From Heterobilharzia americana (Eukaryota > Platyhelminthes > Trematoda > Strigeidida > Schistosomatidae): 64,000 nucleotides of DNA. The position numbers were made by a program, and so were the translations under genes. The DNA lies in NCBI GenBank assembly GCA_944470555.2, contig OX104127.1:154767776-154831775 (forward strand), read 5' to 3'. Shown one piece after another: positions 1 through 12,399 of the stretch. The notes under the pieces are model-generated. The model was given only the letters and a program-made list of their open reading frames with translations. It did no database searches and was not told where the DNA came from. Each line of letters opens with the position of its first letter. Position 1 is the first letter of the stretch.

Positions 1-240
1 TATGTTCTTTATGTATGGTAGGATAATGTTTTTATTGATTTTTGTCGATGACTTTGTAGTTGATGATAGGCATCTTCTGATGAAGTTTCGTGGGTAGCCG
101 TTCTTCTTAAAGATGGACATCAAATAATTTTCTTCGTTTCTCCGTGAAGTTGTTGTACTGCAGCGTATTCCCGCTCTTTTGAATAGAGTCTGCACGCAAC
201 TGATTTTGTGTGTTGTTGCTATTGTAGTTGAGGATTTGAT
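1..240 (-). mobile_element. Penelope-like element fragment, inverted part
   Basis: Read on the minus strand, this stretch matches the segment at about 14,860-15,090 (+), which lies just upstream of a GIY-YIG domain in another PLE copy. Shared landmarks are a CAACTTCACGGAG block and a CATCAGAAGATG block. It has no open frame. It stands in the opposite orientation to the PLE endonuclease fragment that starts around 263, so the two halves of one element type meet in inverted order near 240. The fragment continues beyond the left edge of the window. Confidence 0.6.
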
Positions 241-262
241 CAATGTATGTTGGCTTCCTGTA

Positions 263-840
263 CACTTGGGTTTCCACCACACACTACATTGGACAAAGAG
301 GCCTCCCTCTTCGCCTTCGTCAACATGAGCACCAATTGGATATTAAACGTCACGACATTTTGTCACTCATTCCAATGCACGTGGATAGTTATGGACATGA
401 ATTCAATTTCGACAATGTGGAAATTTCGGACAGGAAACACAAAGAATATCAGAGAATTCCTTGAAGTTTGGCATTCAGGTCAGTCGGCAATCAACAGATG
501 TACAGACATAGAGCCAACTTATCAACCAATAAGAAAAATGATAAACGACAGAAAGGTCAGAGGTCAAGCAGAGGAACAGCCAACACGAAAGTCTATGCAG
601 TCAATGACACAATAATCTAAGGAAATAACTAATCATAGACCATATCATCAGAGCAAGCCACTAAATCACTCACGGAGAGATGTTGACAGCTGACTCCATA
701 CAGATGATGTCGTCCAGAAGGATGATGAGAGCTTTATGATTAAACAATACAGCTCAGAGAACATAATGCGACCAAGACCATCCACCTGAGCTACAATTAT
801 TCTCCATTACATTGGGAAGTCTCACTTTTTGACTCCTATT
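263..840 (+). mobile_element. Penelope-like element, GIY-YIG endonuclease end and 3' UTR
   Basis: The plus strand encodes a GIY-YIG endonuclease remnant: HYIGQRGLPLRLRQHEHQ, then DIKRHDILSLIPMHVDSYGH and a tail with INRCTDIEPTYQP. YIGQ followed by R..EH is the usual PLE endonuclease pattern. The frame is broken near 440, because the first part reads in the frame opening at 243 and the later part in the frame opening at 247. The non-coding tail (about 640-830, AGAGCTTTATGATTAAA and following) recurs inverted at 14.6-14.76 kb. A decayed retroelement, not a host gene. Confidence 0.75.
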
Positions 841-1639
841 CTGATATTGTGTAAGACATTTATAACCAAGCTATAGACATTTAAGTAAAATATTTCTAAG
901 TGAAAGTTTATTTTTCACCAGACAATTGCTTCGATGTTTTTCCAAAGTTTTATTTTGGTTTCTGCCAACAACAAAAACACCACACTACACTCACATTTTT
1001 GTTTACCATTCATTTTAAACTCCACCTATGGTCTTGACAAATTATAATACCATAAATGTTTTGAAAGTTATTCAGCTTGCAGAAAGCAAAATTGAAATGC
1101 TTGTCTTCTGATTGATTATTCTGATTGTTGTTTCCCTTCTCATGCAAAACATTTGTAATCACTTTCAAATAACAACCAGAATCTTTCGAAATTGTTCATG
1201 TATACTTTTCAAGATTGAATACCGTATAACTTTTTAGTTAAGGTCACATTCCAATTTGTGCTGAAACTAGAGTCAACATGCAAACACCGCTGGTCAAGAA
1301 GACTAACACAATTTTCAAAAAAATATATGAAACAAATTGGGATTTATATCGACCAAAATTTACATAAGATTGTATGGTAAGGACATGAAGATGGATATAC
1401 TAGCGCAGATGCATAAACGACACTTTTCACTGCAAAATGATACTGCAGCAAATCTGGGAAGAATAGAGAGAAGAAACTGTGTTTAAAACTCCTGAACCTA
1501 TGGGACAGAAGCTTTTTATATGGCTCTATAACGATATTATTGATCAGGTGTTAAATTTCATTCCTAATAGAAATTGGTAGAGTGGTCAGAAACATGGTAA
1601 AGAAAACATAACTATAATTACAAAGCATTTAATAGATAA
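841..1639. other. No recognisable feature
   Basis: AT-rich sequence with stops in all frames. I see no repeat family, tRNA-like box or coding exon. Confidence 0.5.
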
Positions 1640-4293
1640 CCGTACTCAGTGAAATGAATGAGAATGAAGAACTTTTTGCAGACTTCTACCTATTTAATGA
1701 CTTGGTAATAGGAGACAATATGTAAAAGCACAAGGATATCCACAAAGCGGCATGGATTTCACCAGACACCAGGACACACCAAAAATCAGATCGACTTCTT
1801 CTCAATCTCAAAAAAGTGGAGACGCAGCCAGCCTACTGGACACAAGATCAGATAAACAAGGGGAGCAGATGTAGGTTCACACCCCTCACTATCTAGTGCA
1901 AGAAACCTTCAAAATCAAGCTGAAAGCCTCCAATTCAAGGAAGTTGGTGATAGACCACAGTTCAAGCTGAACACCCAGAACAGAAACTGAACTGAAGGAC
2001 GAAACTACAAAGGACATCTTCACGTCAGCCATCAGGACAAAATGGGAGACATTGAGCAACATCCCAGAGGAAACCTGCATAACCGTGCTGGGAATGAAGA
2101 GGAACAAAGACAAGAAATGGATCTCGACGGACACATGGAAGTTGATAGAGGAGGGAGAGGAAGATGGTGAAACAGAAGATGAACCAGTGCAACGCAGTGC
2201 AGGGATGAACAACGAAGAGAGGGACTGAGTACAACACGTAAAATACTACACTGGACAAAAAGTGAAGAAGAGTGTACGCAAAGACAAAAGACACTTCTAC
2301 CACACACTTACAAGTGAAGCAGAACAGGCTGCTGGTAGGAGAGACCTGACAACACTATATCAAATAACCAGCTTACTATCTGGGAGGGAAGAGACCAACA
2401 CAGATGACACCAATCAAATATACCGGAGGAACTTCAGTTACCAGAGAGGAAAAACAAAGGAAACGATGGGCTGACCACTTCAAAAAGCTCCTGAGTCAAC
2501 CACCAACACCACCATCATCACCTGCAACTCGTCCACAAATACCACCAGCAGCCCACCCACAGAACTACCAGTGAACACAAACCCTCCGACAAAAGCAGAA
2601 GTGAAGTCCTGAATGCCATCAACTTGCTGAAAGATGGGAAGGCAGAAGCACCAGATGGAACTCCTCCAGAAGCACTGAAAACAGATGCAGAGACAACAGT
2701 GGACATGCTCACACCTCCATTTCAGAAGGTTTACAAGGAAGGAAGGAAGGAAGGAAAGGTACCTGTTTATTGATTGGAACAAGGGCTGCCTTGTCAAACT
2801 CCAGAAGAAGAGGGACCTAAGTCTATGCAAGAACTGACGCCGAATCATGCTGCTGTCCACATCAAGCAAAATATTTAGCCGCATCACCAGGGAGAGACTA
2901 AAAAGTGCTCTCGATTCGAAATTACCACCTGAACAGGCTGACTGGCTGGCTTCAGGAAAAGCAAATCATGTGCGAATCAAATTGCAACGCTACGCTACCC
3001 ATCATCATGGAACGCAGCATAGAATAGCAGTCAACTCTCTACCTCGACTTCATCCACTTTGAGAAGGCCTTCGACAGCATCGACCGACAAGTAATTTGAC
3101 AGGCATCTGTTTTAACACTACAGTTTTAGTGCCACAAACCTTTATCAACTTCATTCAACAGCTGTATGCTACATGATGAAGCTACATGCCAAGTGATTCA
3201 CAATGGAAAGCTCAGTAATCTCTTTGAAGTGAAAACAGGAGTAAGACAAGGTTGCCACCTACTACCACTGATGATCTTCCTGACTGTGGTCCACTGGACT
3301 GGACTGGACTGGACTGGACTGGACTGGACTGGACTGGACTGGACTGGACTGGACTGGACTATGCAACACACTGTGAGAAGATAGGCACACGCTGTTTGAC
3401 CGATGAAAAGATCCTACAAGATTTGGATTTCGCCGATGATGATTTATGTGTGATGTCTTGTAGCACAAACTCGAAGATCTACAGGTGAGAAGTAACAAGT
3501 TGGCAGAAGGGGGAAGGCAGCGGAGACGGGACTTCAAGTGAACGTAGAGAAGACAGAGGTGATGAAGATACCCAACCAACAACAACAATAACAAGCACCC
3601 ATCACCATCAACGGGAGAAACGTGAAGTAAGTTGACTCTTTCACCCACGTAGGCAGCATCGTTTCTACTACAGGCGGCGGTATACATGAAGATGTCAAAG
3701 CCAGGGTCGGAAAGGCAGTAGGACAGGCCTTCCTGCACTAACCTGCATTGCACCGCAATCAGCATAAAGCTTGCACAAGATCTGTATTTTCAGTGTCAGT
3801 CAGTTAAATCAAAGCTTCTATGTGGTGGTTGAGAGACTTGGTGTGTCACGAAAAGCATTTCCAACAAACTGCACACACATCAACAGCTGCTCCTACGCTT
3901 ACTCCATACTGAAGATGAAGATCAGATGATCAGAAGAGTAAGAATAAGCAACAAGGAACTCCGGCCTGGTAACGAACCGACCAAGAACCCATCGCCCAAC
4001 TAATATGCAGAAGGAAGTGGATGGACTGGGCATACACTGAGAAGCCCATTCGGAGACATAATGCGCCAGGTCTTCGAGTAGAATCCAAAGGGGAAATGAC
4101 GAGTTGATTGTCTGAGGCGACGGTGACATGGAGGAGATCATGTGGGGAAGGAATGGAAGCTTGTGGGCAGTCGTGGAGCCAAGTTGAAAAGACTGGAGAG
4201 AAGAGAGTGCAATGGAGACATGCTACTGAAGCTCAATGTTCCACTAGGAAGCCAAGGGACAAATAATGATAATAATAATAATCACATCTGGTT
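1640..4293 (+). mobile_element. RTE-like LINE, 5'-truncated, decayed (copy a)
   Basis: A plus-strand RTE-clade non-LTR retrotransposon lacking the first part of its endonuclease. It begins within the APE-type endonuclease (HKAAWISPD, about 1,725-1,755) and continues through the linker (2,262-2,474, RRDLTTLYQITSLLSGREE). The reverse transcriptase follows: [15 protein letters not shown] (2,650-2,700), FEKAFDSIDRQ (3,058-3,090), VKTGVRQGC (3,229-3,255) and LDFADDDLCVMS (3,424-3,460), where one extra codon disturbs the catalytic FADD. The 3' end is the family terminus CCAAGGGACAAATAATGATAA with an ATAATA tail. Many stops and frameshifts make it non-functional. The same terminus marks all copies of this family here (copies b to j). 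Confidence 0.85.
3296..3360 (+). repeat. (GGACT)13 microsatellite inside the RTE reverse transcriptase
   Basis: Thirteen perfect GGACT units replace the short seed seen in other copies (minus strand of 33,195-33,215, GTCGACTAGACTGG). The array lies between the RT block VKTGVRQGC and the FADD motif. All three frames are stop-free, so in the RT frame it reads as a repeat of W-T-G-L-D. Confidence 0.95.
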
Positions 4294-4824
4294 AATAACA
4301 GGTTAGCTAACCTATTTAAAACACACTGAATTCTGTATAGGCTGAAGATCCAGTATATTCATTCTACTGAATTTTACTAACTTGTCCGAATGTGGTAATC
4401 CCCAATAGGAAAGTTAGCAATGGTCAATATATTTATCTCAGTTGTTAAACGATACTCTGTCTTAAAACAGGCTTGAAAAATGGATATAGCTTTGTCGCAA
4501 AAAAATCAGACACCTGGAGAATCTCAGACATATTTTAACCTCAAGAAGAAACAATTTAGACTAATTTCTGTATCGAAAGTATAAAGAATATTTACTATCA
4601 TCAACAATTTACCAAACCTTTGTGATTTTGAAGCTATTTAACCACATCACGAAATCCCCGATACGTAGCAAAATTTCACATCTAATTCACAGTGTTGCTA
4701 GTTTACAGATGTGCAACAGCAGTGCCGGTAAGTCGAATCAGGAGAGTCACCATCGCAATGTACCCAAAACTAAGTAGAATGATTAATTTGAAAATGATTT
4801 TTAAATTGCACAGTCTATGTTAAA
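4294..4824. other. Spacer between two RTE copies
   Basis: AT-rich sequence between oppositely oriented RTE copies a and b. No feature recognised. Confidence 0.5.
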
Positions 4825-4833
4825 ATTTATAAT

Positions 4834-5614
4834 TTATTATTATTACTGTTTGTCCCTTGGGTTCCTGATGGAACATAGGGCTTCAGTAGCACGTCTGCAA
4901 TGCGCTGTGTTCACTGAAATCTTTTGAACCTGGCTCCACAACAGCCCACAAGCTCTCATTTCCTCCTCGCACGATCTCCTCCATGTCACCCTCTCCTCGG
5001 ACGTCCAACTCGTCGCTTCCCATCTGGGTTCCACTAGAGGGCCTGGCCTGATGCATGATGTCTCCGAATGGTCTTCTCAGTGTATGTCCAATCCATTTCA
5101 ACTTCCCCATTCTGCCTATTTGTTGAGTGATAGGTTCTTGGTTGGTTCGTTGCCATACCAGAGTTCCTTGTTGCTTGTTCTTATTATTCTGGCCATCTGA
5201 TCTTCAGTAAAGAGCCAGAGTAGGCAGTTGTTGATGAATGTCTGTAGTTTGTTGGAAATCCATTTCGTAACGCGCCAAGTCTCTGAACCATACAGGAGCA
5301 CTGACTTGAAGTTGGTGTTGAAAATCCGGATCTTGTTCACGCTTTGTGCTGAGTACAAGAGATCTCCACACTGGTTTCAGGCTAATGAACACCTGTTTTG
5401 CTTTTCCGATTCTGACTGGTTTTGACATCCTCGTCTGTGCCGCCTGTAGTTGAAACAGCGCTGCCTAAATACGTGAAGGAGGCTACTTCCTTTAAGTTTC
5501 TCCCGTTGATGATGATTGGAGCTTGTTATTGGTGTTGTTGTTGGTTGGGTATCATCATCACCCCTGTCTTCTCTATATTCACTTGAAGTCCCGTCTTCGC
5601 TGCCTCTTCTGAAT
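4834..5614 (-). mobile_element. RTE-like LINE 3' end, 5'-truncated (copy b)
   Basis: Minus-strand RTE terminus with an (ATT)n tail at the low-coordinate end and TTTGTCCCTTGGGTTCCT just inside it. The decoded RT C-terminus includes [18 protein letters not shown] (5,110-5,057) and further upstream a [13 protein letters not shown] block (5,330-5,290). A 9-bp direct repeat ATTTATAAT flanks it (4,825-4,833 and 5,615-5,623) and is a plausible TSD. Frameshifts split the frame into 5,358-5,116 and 5,110-4,843. Confidence 0.8.
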
Positions 5615-5623
5615 ATTTATAAT

Positions 5624-6419
5624 AGCTGAGTAATTTTTCAGCTGCCAAATTGTGGTGTCAACAGGGTTTCTGTTGCAAGCCGCTCAACTGAGATCACTAG
5701 GTGACACAAAAGTGTCATAAACTAAGGAAATATAGTACTGAATAAACTGAGTAGTTAGAAACAAGTCAGGCTGATCTCTAGCAGTGAGAAATTTAAACAT
5801 GGACCTTGCAATTTGTAAATCATTTGCAAATTGATCAACCTTTTTAATGACATACTGTCCCATAGAATTCAGCTAGCCACATTCAAGTGACATGAACTGA
5901 TAGGCCTCTGTGAGTTAAACTTTTTTCAAGTACACTGCTGATGAGCTCGACTCTAGACGAGCAAAACAATCTTTGGGTATTTAGATCACTCTGATCCGGC
6001 AGGTGAAATTTATAGATGAGTTTCAGTGGTTTCTAGCTACTCAAGTTGTTAGGCAATATGTTTCTTAAACTATGTACATTTTGTAATAAAGCTTCATGTT
6101 TCAGTGCTACCTTATTTAGTCAATGAAGAATATGTTTGATATTGAAGCTGACTTCGAATGCTCGTGTCACTTTGTGGTTATCAGGGCTATCCCTAATATT
6201 TATATAGGAGTAAGACTATTCAAATTTAGATTGATAAACATCTCAAATCAACACCATATATCACTTTCAACCTGACCATGGAATTATGACTGACCATCTT
6301 TGAATAATCTTATAGAGTCTTCAAAACAATGAATATGTGGTACAAAAGCATCAATGAACAGATTTAATTAATGTCAGTCCATGATGAATACTAACCCTTA
6401 AATGAATAAATAAAACCCT
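5624..6419. other. No recognisable feature
   Basis: Non-coding AT-rich sequence. I see no repeat family or exon. Confidence 0.45.
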
Positions 6420-6830
6420 CACAAACCTCAAAATTGAATTAACCTAGTGCTCACTGGTGACCAGCTTCGACAGGTGATTACCGGAGTTCTAGTGAGAAAT
6501 CATGACCGGTGGGTCCAACCTAGTCGAACATGAGGACAGGTACTCAGTGACGACATTGGATGAAGGTTATGATAAATCATGAACTGACAGAAGTAGGTAG
6601 TATGGACCATTGGATTCTGACCCAGTGGCTTAATGGTAGCGTGCCAGCATTAGGACTTGAGGGTCCTGCATTCGATCCCTGACGGACTGGTGTGTTCGCA
6701 TTGCTGGAGAGTTCTGTGCAGGGGTGAAACAGCTGTCCAGGCTTTTTGGGTTTACATTGTTTCTCCGACTGATGTCAGTCTATGATGAACACTAACTTGA
6801 GATTCAAGTACGTTTTTAAAAAATAGTCGT
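6420..6830 (+). mobile_element. tRNA-like SINE, family A
   Basis: A dispersed repeat with an internal tRNA-like promoter: A-box-like GTGGCTTAATGG at about 6,625-6,637 and B-box-like GCATTCGATCCC at 6,668-6,679, about 36 nt apart as in a tRNA. It is preceded by about 200 bp of family-specific sequence and followed by CTGATGTCAGTCTATGATGA. Related copies lie at 19.5-19.9, 27.6-27.9, 35.65-35.9 and 54.5-54.86 kb. It has no coding capacity and would depend on a LINE partner for mobility. The family assignment was made by eye. Confidence 0.65.
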
Positions 6831-8480
6831 CACTCATAGATGACACATATTAATATTCTTCACCGAAGTTAAATAGCTACATTGTAATGCGTGAATTGAT
6901 TCTACCCACAGTTTTCAGCTTGAACGACACCACTTCTCTTCACCTTAAGAATGAGCTATTCTTTACCTACATAATTGCCGTGTGGAAATCATTTTCCTCT
7001 GTATGCATCCTATACTTGTTCTTGCCCTTGAAGTAATTGTTAAAATTAACTTTTATCTTTGCTTTAGTTAACTGTCTTAATTACCTGACCAATTATCACC
7101 TTCTTGATACTTTGAGATTGATAACCTTTCATTGACCAACTCTCACCACTAGATTGGTATGTAGTTTTACGTTTGAAAATGCTATATTAGTGTAGAGCCA
7201 TTGATGAGGAACTAATTGAAAAGAAATATTTCTTCGCTCATATTGTTTGTTTTATAAACATTACAAATTAAGATTCAATTCAACAAGAATTCAACTAATT
7301 CATCAGATTGCGCAACTCTGAAGATGTAAAATACAATGTATCATAAAAAACTAAAATTATACAGGTTTCTGAGGTAGGTGATGTCACCACTTGCAAAATT
7401 CAGTGAATTAATCCAAACTACTTGTGAGTAGACATCTTCATGTAGGAGTAAAATATTTCAATCGAACTTCAGATAATCGTGTCTGTCTAAGCATTTCCTA
7501 TCATGAAAACTTATTTCTGTGACACAGTCCTTTACAGTAATAACATTGGTAAAACTGAGTAGAACTGGAGAGATACTTTTCTAATAAATGCTCTCAAAAT
7601 AAAGGGTAAATGATTTGGGCTGGACAATTTTCATGGTACCGTGATGTTTATTTTCCATCTTTAACCCAATCTCACTACATGGGGTGTTTCTAACAGAGTT
7701 GAAGAGCTTCTAACTTGGTTGTAAATCAGATTAGGCTATATAAAATAAAAATTTCTAGTACAAAAAAACGCCTTTACCTCATCTGAGTAAAGCATTTAAT
7801 TCACTTTATCTTCTGATCTACTGCACAGTAAATTTTGACTAAACTTCAGCAATCCTCTCAGCTTTACAGAAGTAAGTGGGTCTGTGACAGGAGGCATGCG
7901 TGATATCGTAGTCTGTAATTAGCTCCCATTACAGTTATGCACTCTTTCAAAACTTACATTTTTTTTGCTAATTTATGGGTTGTTTCTTATGTAGCAACTT
8001 ACGTATTCAGATTCTGGTTTCACTTTTGAAAACTAACTAGTATCATTGCAATGAAAGTTTTGCTAGATTTTGGTATTCAAGCATAGACACCGTAAATTAC
8101 ATAGCGCTCTTGAGAGAGATATATTGATGGCAAGTAATACTTAGTTAAGTACAGAGAATGTAGTAATGTCTTAAATTTCCTTAAACATAGTAGGTACGTT
8201 GAATCAAAATTTTAGGTTTTGAAGAGTGTCTATCAATGTACACGTAAGTTTTCCTCTACATTTATAAATACCTATGTAATCGTGGTGTTTTGTTCTGAGC
8301 CAAACGAGATATTTTTATTAGCTTGCCGACCACATTGTTATCTTCGTTTATAGGCTTTCATTGGCATTAAGTACTTGGCAGTTACATCAGATCCTGTTAG
8401 GTGACCACTCTGTTAACTTATCGTCTTCTTCAGCTGTAGTCGAGTAGGCGAATGTGAGCTAATCACAGCTTTAAATGGCA
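6831..8480. other. No recognisable feature
   Basis: About 1.6 kb of AT-rich sequence without ORFs, splice-bounded exons or repeats that I can identify. Confidence 0.45.
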
Positions 8481-8499
8481 CTATGTTTTGAGATAGTAA

Positions 8500-9465
8500 C
8501 TATCTAAAACAAAAGCTTCATGGAAATTTTCCCCTTGATCCTTATCATAAAGCAATATGAACCAGATTTGCAGAATTACGCTATTTTGTTCGACTTCAAC
8601 GCTTTACTTCAGCTGCCGACAGCCTAAAGTATGAATAAAGTTAGTGTTTTTAAAACTTTTAAGTCAGAGAAATATGAAAAAGTGGTAGAGCTTGACAGAT
8701 AGACAACGAATGATTTCATCGACAAACTTCTTGCAAAGAGAAATTTTAGTGATCAGGTCATAAGTCGAGTTTTCGCCAGATGATATATTACTATCAGCTA
8801 ATGGTTCTGAGGGACTTCTCATGCTGTCGGCTCCTCTACCGCGTTCATCGTCAAATATAAAGTGAACTTTGTCGGTGTATAATACTTAGAACTGCTTCAG
8901 ACTCACTGGAGAGAAAAGAAACGGTATTTGGCTAAAGGATATGTAGTCCCAAAGTATGCTTCTGTATTGAACAAGAGTACGCCAGTGAATCAAGAATTCA
9001 CATCAGCAGAGTACATAGTCTTGACTTTAATATTGATCTCACTAAGATAATCAACAATTCTGAAAGCAAATTTCAAGGAAAACTCATCGAATTCATTACA
9101 TATTGGATCTAAAACTTTGACCAGTTTACTTACGGGAGTAAAATACATAAACGATGATGTAAAGGATGGTTTTAATGAATTAAATTACTCTTCCACAAAA
9201 AAATTCATATTCAAAGTTCTTACTAGACTACAGACTACAGTCTCTTCTAATTTTTATAAGTTGGTAAGCCAATGCCTATGAATTAGCTTTCATCACTTAG
9301 AATGGATAACGTTTAATTTGCATAGTCACATCTGTTCATCCCAACATGTGGTCCTTTGTCGGGTTTGAAAATGATCATGGGATATCTACCTAATATTTTT
9401 CTTTAAAGATTTGAAGTGTAGGGGATTCACAGAGCCCCTCTGTCTGAATCCTTAATTATTGAATA
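8500..9465 (-). mobile_element. Penelope-like element reverse transcriptase relic
   Basis: On the minus strand, with many stops, the order of PLE RT motifs can still be read. MIIFKPDKGPHVGMNRCDYA (around 9,375-9,316) corresponds to the conserved PDKG...V.M...DY block. LVKVLDPICNEFDEFSLKFA and KTMYSADVNS (around 9,130-8,990) correspond to RT motif A (S-F-D-V-.-S-L-F-T). A block from LYTDKVHFIFDDERG to SMRSPSEPLA (around 8,880-8,790) corresponds to the MGSPLGP segment. The endonuclease part is not evident. Old and non-functional. Confidence 0.65.
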
Positions 9466-9794
9466 AGTGAGCAATATCGACTAATTTAGCCTTCAAGCAA
9501 CTTTGATTTATCTGGAGAGGTTTGAACAAGAACACTCAAGTGATCGTAGAGATTTTCTAAACAAAAATAATTACTTAAGAAGGAATTTACATACACGGAA
9601 AAGAAAAAATAAATCCAAGATAAAGTGGGGTTGTAAACATTTAAAAATTTCCATGATATTAATTGTAGACCATCTGAAAGAAGAATATCCTTCTCAATGA
9701 ATACTCATGGGTTTATCCAATTATAAAATGAAGTTGTACAGCCTACAGACAAGCTAATTTTGAAGTGAATAGATTCTCAAAATGGAGTTTGAGT

Positions 9795-11720
9795 TACGGA
9801 CTGTGAAGAAATTGATTTTCCTTCTTAATTTTATCAGTAAGAAGATGGAGAATGTAATGGTAAAAGACAACAAATAAGAAAGATAGGCTAAGGAATGAAT
9901 AATGTTTGAATGCAATATTTCTAAGTTTGACCAGTCTAATTGTGACGGCCCCAGCTATGCTGAGCACGTGTTGGCTAGCTACACATAGCACATTTTTCGG
10001 TACACAATGTATGACCGTATAATTTGCATTAGAATCTAAATGGTGCTCTGTGTTTACTAAGTATGCTAGGATAGAACTTTTCACTACTTTCGCTTCACCT
10101 TTTCCAAAACAAGCTGGTGCATGTTCTCGTATACGCCTAATCGTCCCCACTACGTAACTTCCCACACATGAATAGGGAAACTGATATATGCTAGATGAGG
10201 AGCTAATATTAGGTAGACTATCCTGTAGTCTAGAATTTAGCATTAGCTGACTACTGAAAGACATTCTAAGACGATCTGCACAAAACATCCTATCGACTGC
10301 TCTAGCTAGGCGTTGAGTTAGGATGTCCCTTGAAGTTATATTTCAGAAACAAGGATTTCTTCTCTTTGTGTTAGGGACTACTATGCCTTTTTCTCATGAA
10401 CTAAAAGTATAGTAGAGGATAGATTACTTGCATATTAACAATCACCCTACAGGTCTCCCTTACAACTTCTGCAGTAACCCATCAGGCTTTTCTATTTCGT
10501 CTTGGAATGTAGTTTTTTATAAAGCAGAGAAACTTAGTTCGTTGCCTCTGCAGTTGTTAGAGTAACCTTTAGAACCACTGCATATTTATCTGGAGTAACT
10601 GAAAACGGGTTTACTTGAATGCGATTAGTAGGAAACTAAAACAGTTCTTGTCGTTTTCTCTCACTCACTATACTGATAACAGAACTGAGAAAATTGATAA
10701 AATTCATATGCCAAATAAAAGAAATACTCAATGATACAGATGAAGCATGAGCAAAAATTCCAGTTGGACTGGATAACTCTCGTTTGTAATCCATTAGGCT
10801 CAAGCTATTGTAATTTGAATACTTCACGGTTCAAATAAAGCTGAGATGGATACTGCTCTCGATGGTCCCATAATTTCTTCTTTTAATGAAAATACAGTAA
10901 ATTGAAATATTCGTCACGTTCATATACCATTGTAATATATATATCATTATGCAGTGTTGAAAATTCAAAATGTATTTGAAGCATGGCTTCCACTTTGGCA
11001 AATCCCGAAAACCGTATCCATACACCTCTCGTTAAAAGTGATTGCATCGATAGCTGGCTTCAATTCACTTATTTTTGACTTCACCATGAATACATCAGGA
11101 TGTCGTATATTTTTGAAAATCAGTAGCAGCTTTTCCGTGTCTTCTTTAGGAACAGAGAGTAAATCAGACTTTTGACAAGTGATATTAAATGTTTCATCAA
11201 GTAGAATATTGGTGAATGAAGTTGTATCAAACGAAGTAGTAAATTTTTGGAAATACTCCAACTGTTCAATTTTTCCATCCATTCAAAAGAACCCTTGAAT
11301 CCATGTACAGCTGATTCCTCGCGCAAATCAGTTTCAGCCTATCGACTAAACGATCTAGTCAGTTTTTGAAAAGAAGAATTTACAACCGACAATATTGGCT
11401 TCCCTGGGATATTTGTATTGTGCATTTTGGTAAACCATATAAGAAGGGTAAACATGAGCATCTCAGTCTTATTTTACTACAGGCTAACAACTTGTTAATC
11501 ATTCACCTTGTTTGACAAATCCAATCAACTTCAGTGTCCCTTCTTTTCAGCAAAAACGTGCATCATATTTCATTATCTTCATGCATATTTTTAGTTGCCA
11601 TTAGCTGAAGAGAATTCAATAAATGAAATAAAACCGAAAACTGCGTCACTGTTCAATATTCAGTTTGGTGATGGAGTATTGCGAATAACACTTTTGGGCA
11701 TTGATGCTGTAATAAACCCG
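9795..11720 (-). mobile_element. Penelope-like element with RT and GIY-YIG parts, decayed
   Basis: Minus strand. The RT part carries SFDTTSFTNILLDETFNITC (about 11,232-11,170), equivalent to RT motif A, followed by KSDLLSVPKEDTEKLLLI. After a broken region come LRMSFSSQLMLNSRLQDSLP (from 10,267) and IYQFPYSCVGSYVVG with RRIREHAPACFGKGEAKVV. These are a mutated GIY-YIG domain in which the canonical YIG is degenerate. The 164-codon ORF at 10,288-9,794 is this C-terminal domain and not a host gene. RT precedes endonuclease, the standard PLE order. Confidence 0.75.
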
Positions 11721-12399
11721 TGTTTGATCGTTTTAATGAATAGAACAAGCATTGGGAGAGATGAAGAATCGTAGAGCAAATAATTCCTGCTTTGAGGTTC
11801 TTTTCTCAAACAGTCGAAAACCTTGTCCACAACAATAAAAATAGAAATTTCATGGTTGCATCTCCGAAATCACATTCAAAGTGGTTACATTTTCTATGAT
11901 AAGCATACAAATGAATACCGAGAACTTCAGTTGAATTAGACACCCAGAGAGGAAGATGATAAAAAAGAAAGACGTTAAAAAAGAACATCAGCATATGAGG
12001 GAAGAGAGGATAAACAAAGATAAGCAAAATGTTTGGAATTTCATAGACTATAAGCTAATAATTATGCGTATAAATAATTGTCTAAGTACTACTTAACACT
12101 GAAATCCTCTCCATTTCTACTAATGGTCAGTACGAAAGTACTTGCTTAGTTTAGGTTTAAGTAGCTTTCGCTCTTCAGCATGATTCAAGTCAGTTGGAAT
12201 GCGCTTATTTGCATCAGTGAGTTTGTGCTAGATTTCAGAGATGCAACTGATATATTTGAAACTCGAAATAGATCCCTCTGCTCAGCTCATATCATTGCAT
12301 TATACATATGTTGCCAAAAATATGTGGCAAACTACACAAAACAGCCTTCACATGTAAGAAGATTGTGCATAAAGACCATTCACTTAGTAGCATATTTAA
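11721..12399. other. Unassigned sequence upstream of a LINE
   Basis: No exon or repeat recognised with confidence. The decayed CR1/jockey-like LINE may begin here, since the plus-strand ORF at 12,180-12,512 runs into clearly LINE-like sequence. Confidence 0.4.

Noticed and set aside
9794..10288. The 164-codon minus-strand ORF as a secreted or membrane protein
   Set aside because: REHAPACFGKGEAKVV and the preceding SLP...YQF blocks are the PLE endonuclease tail. RT relics lie upstream.
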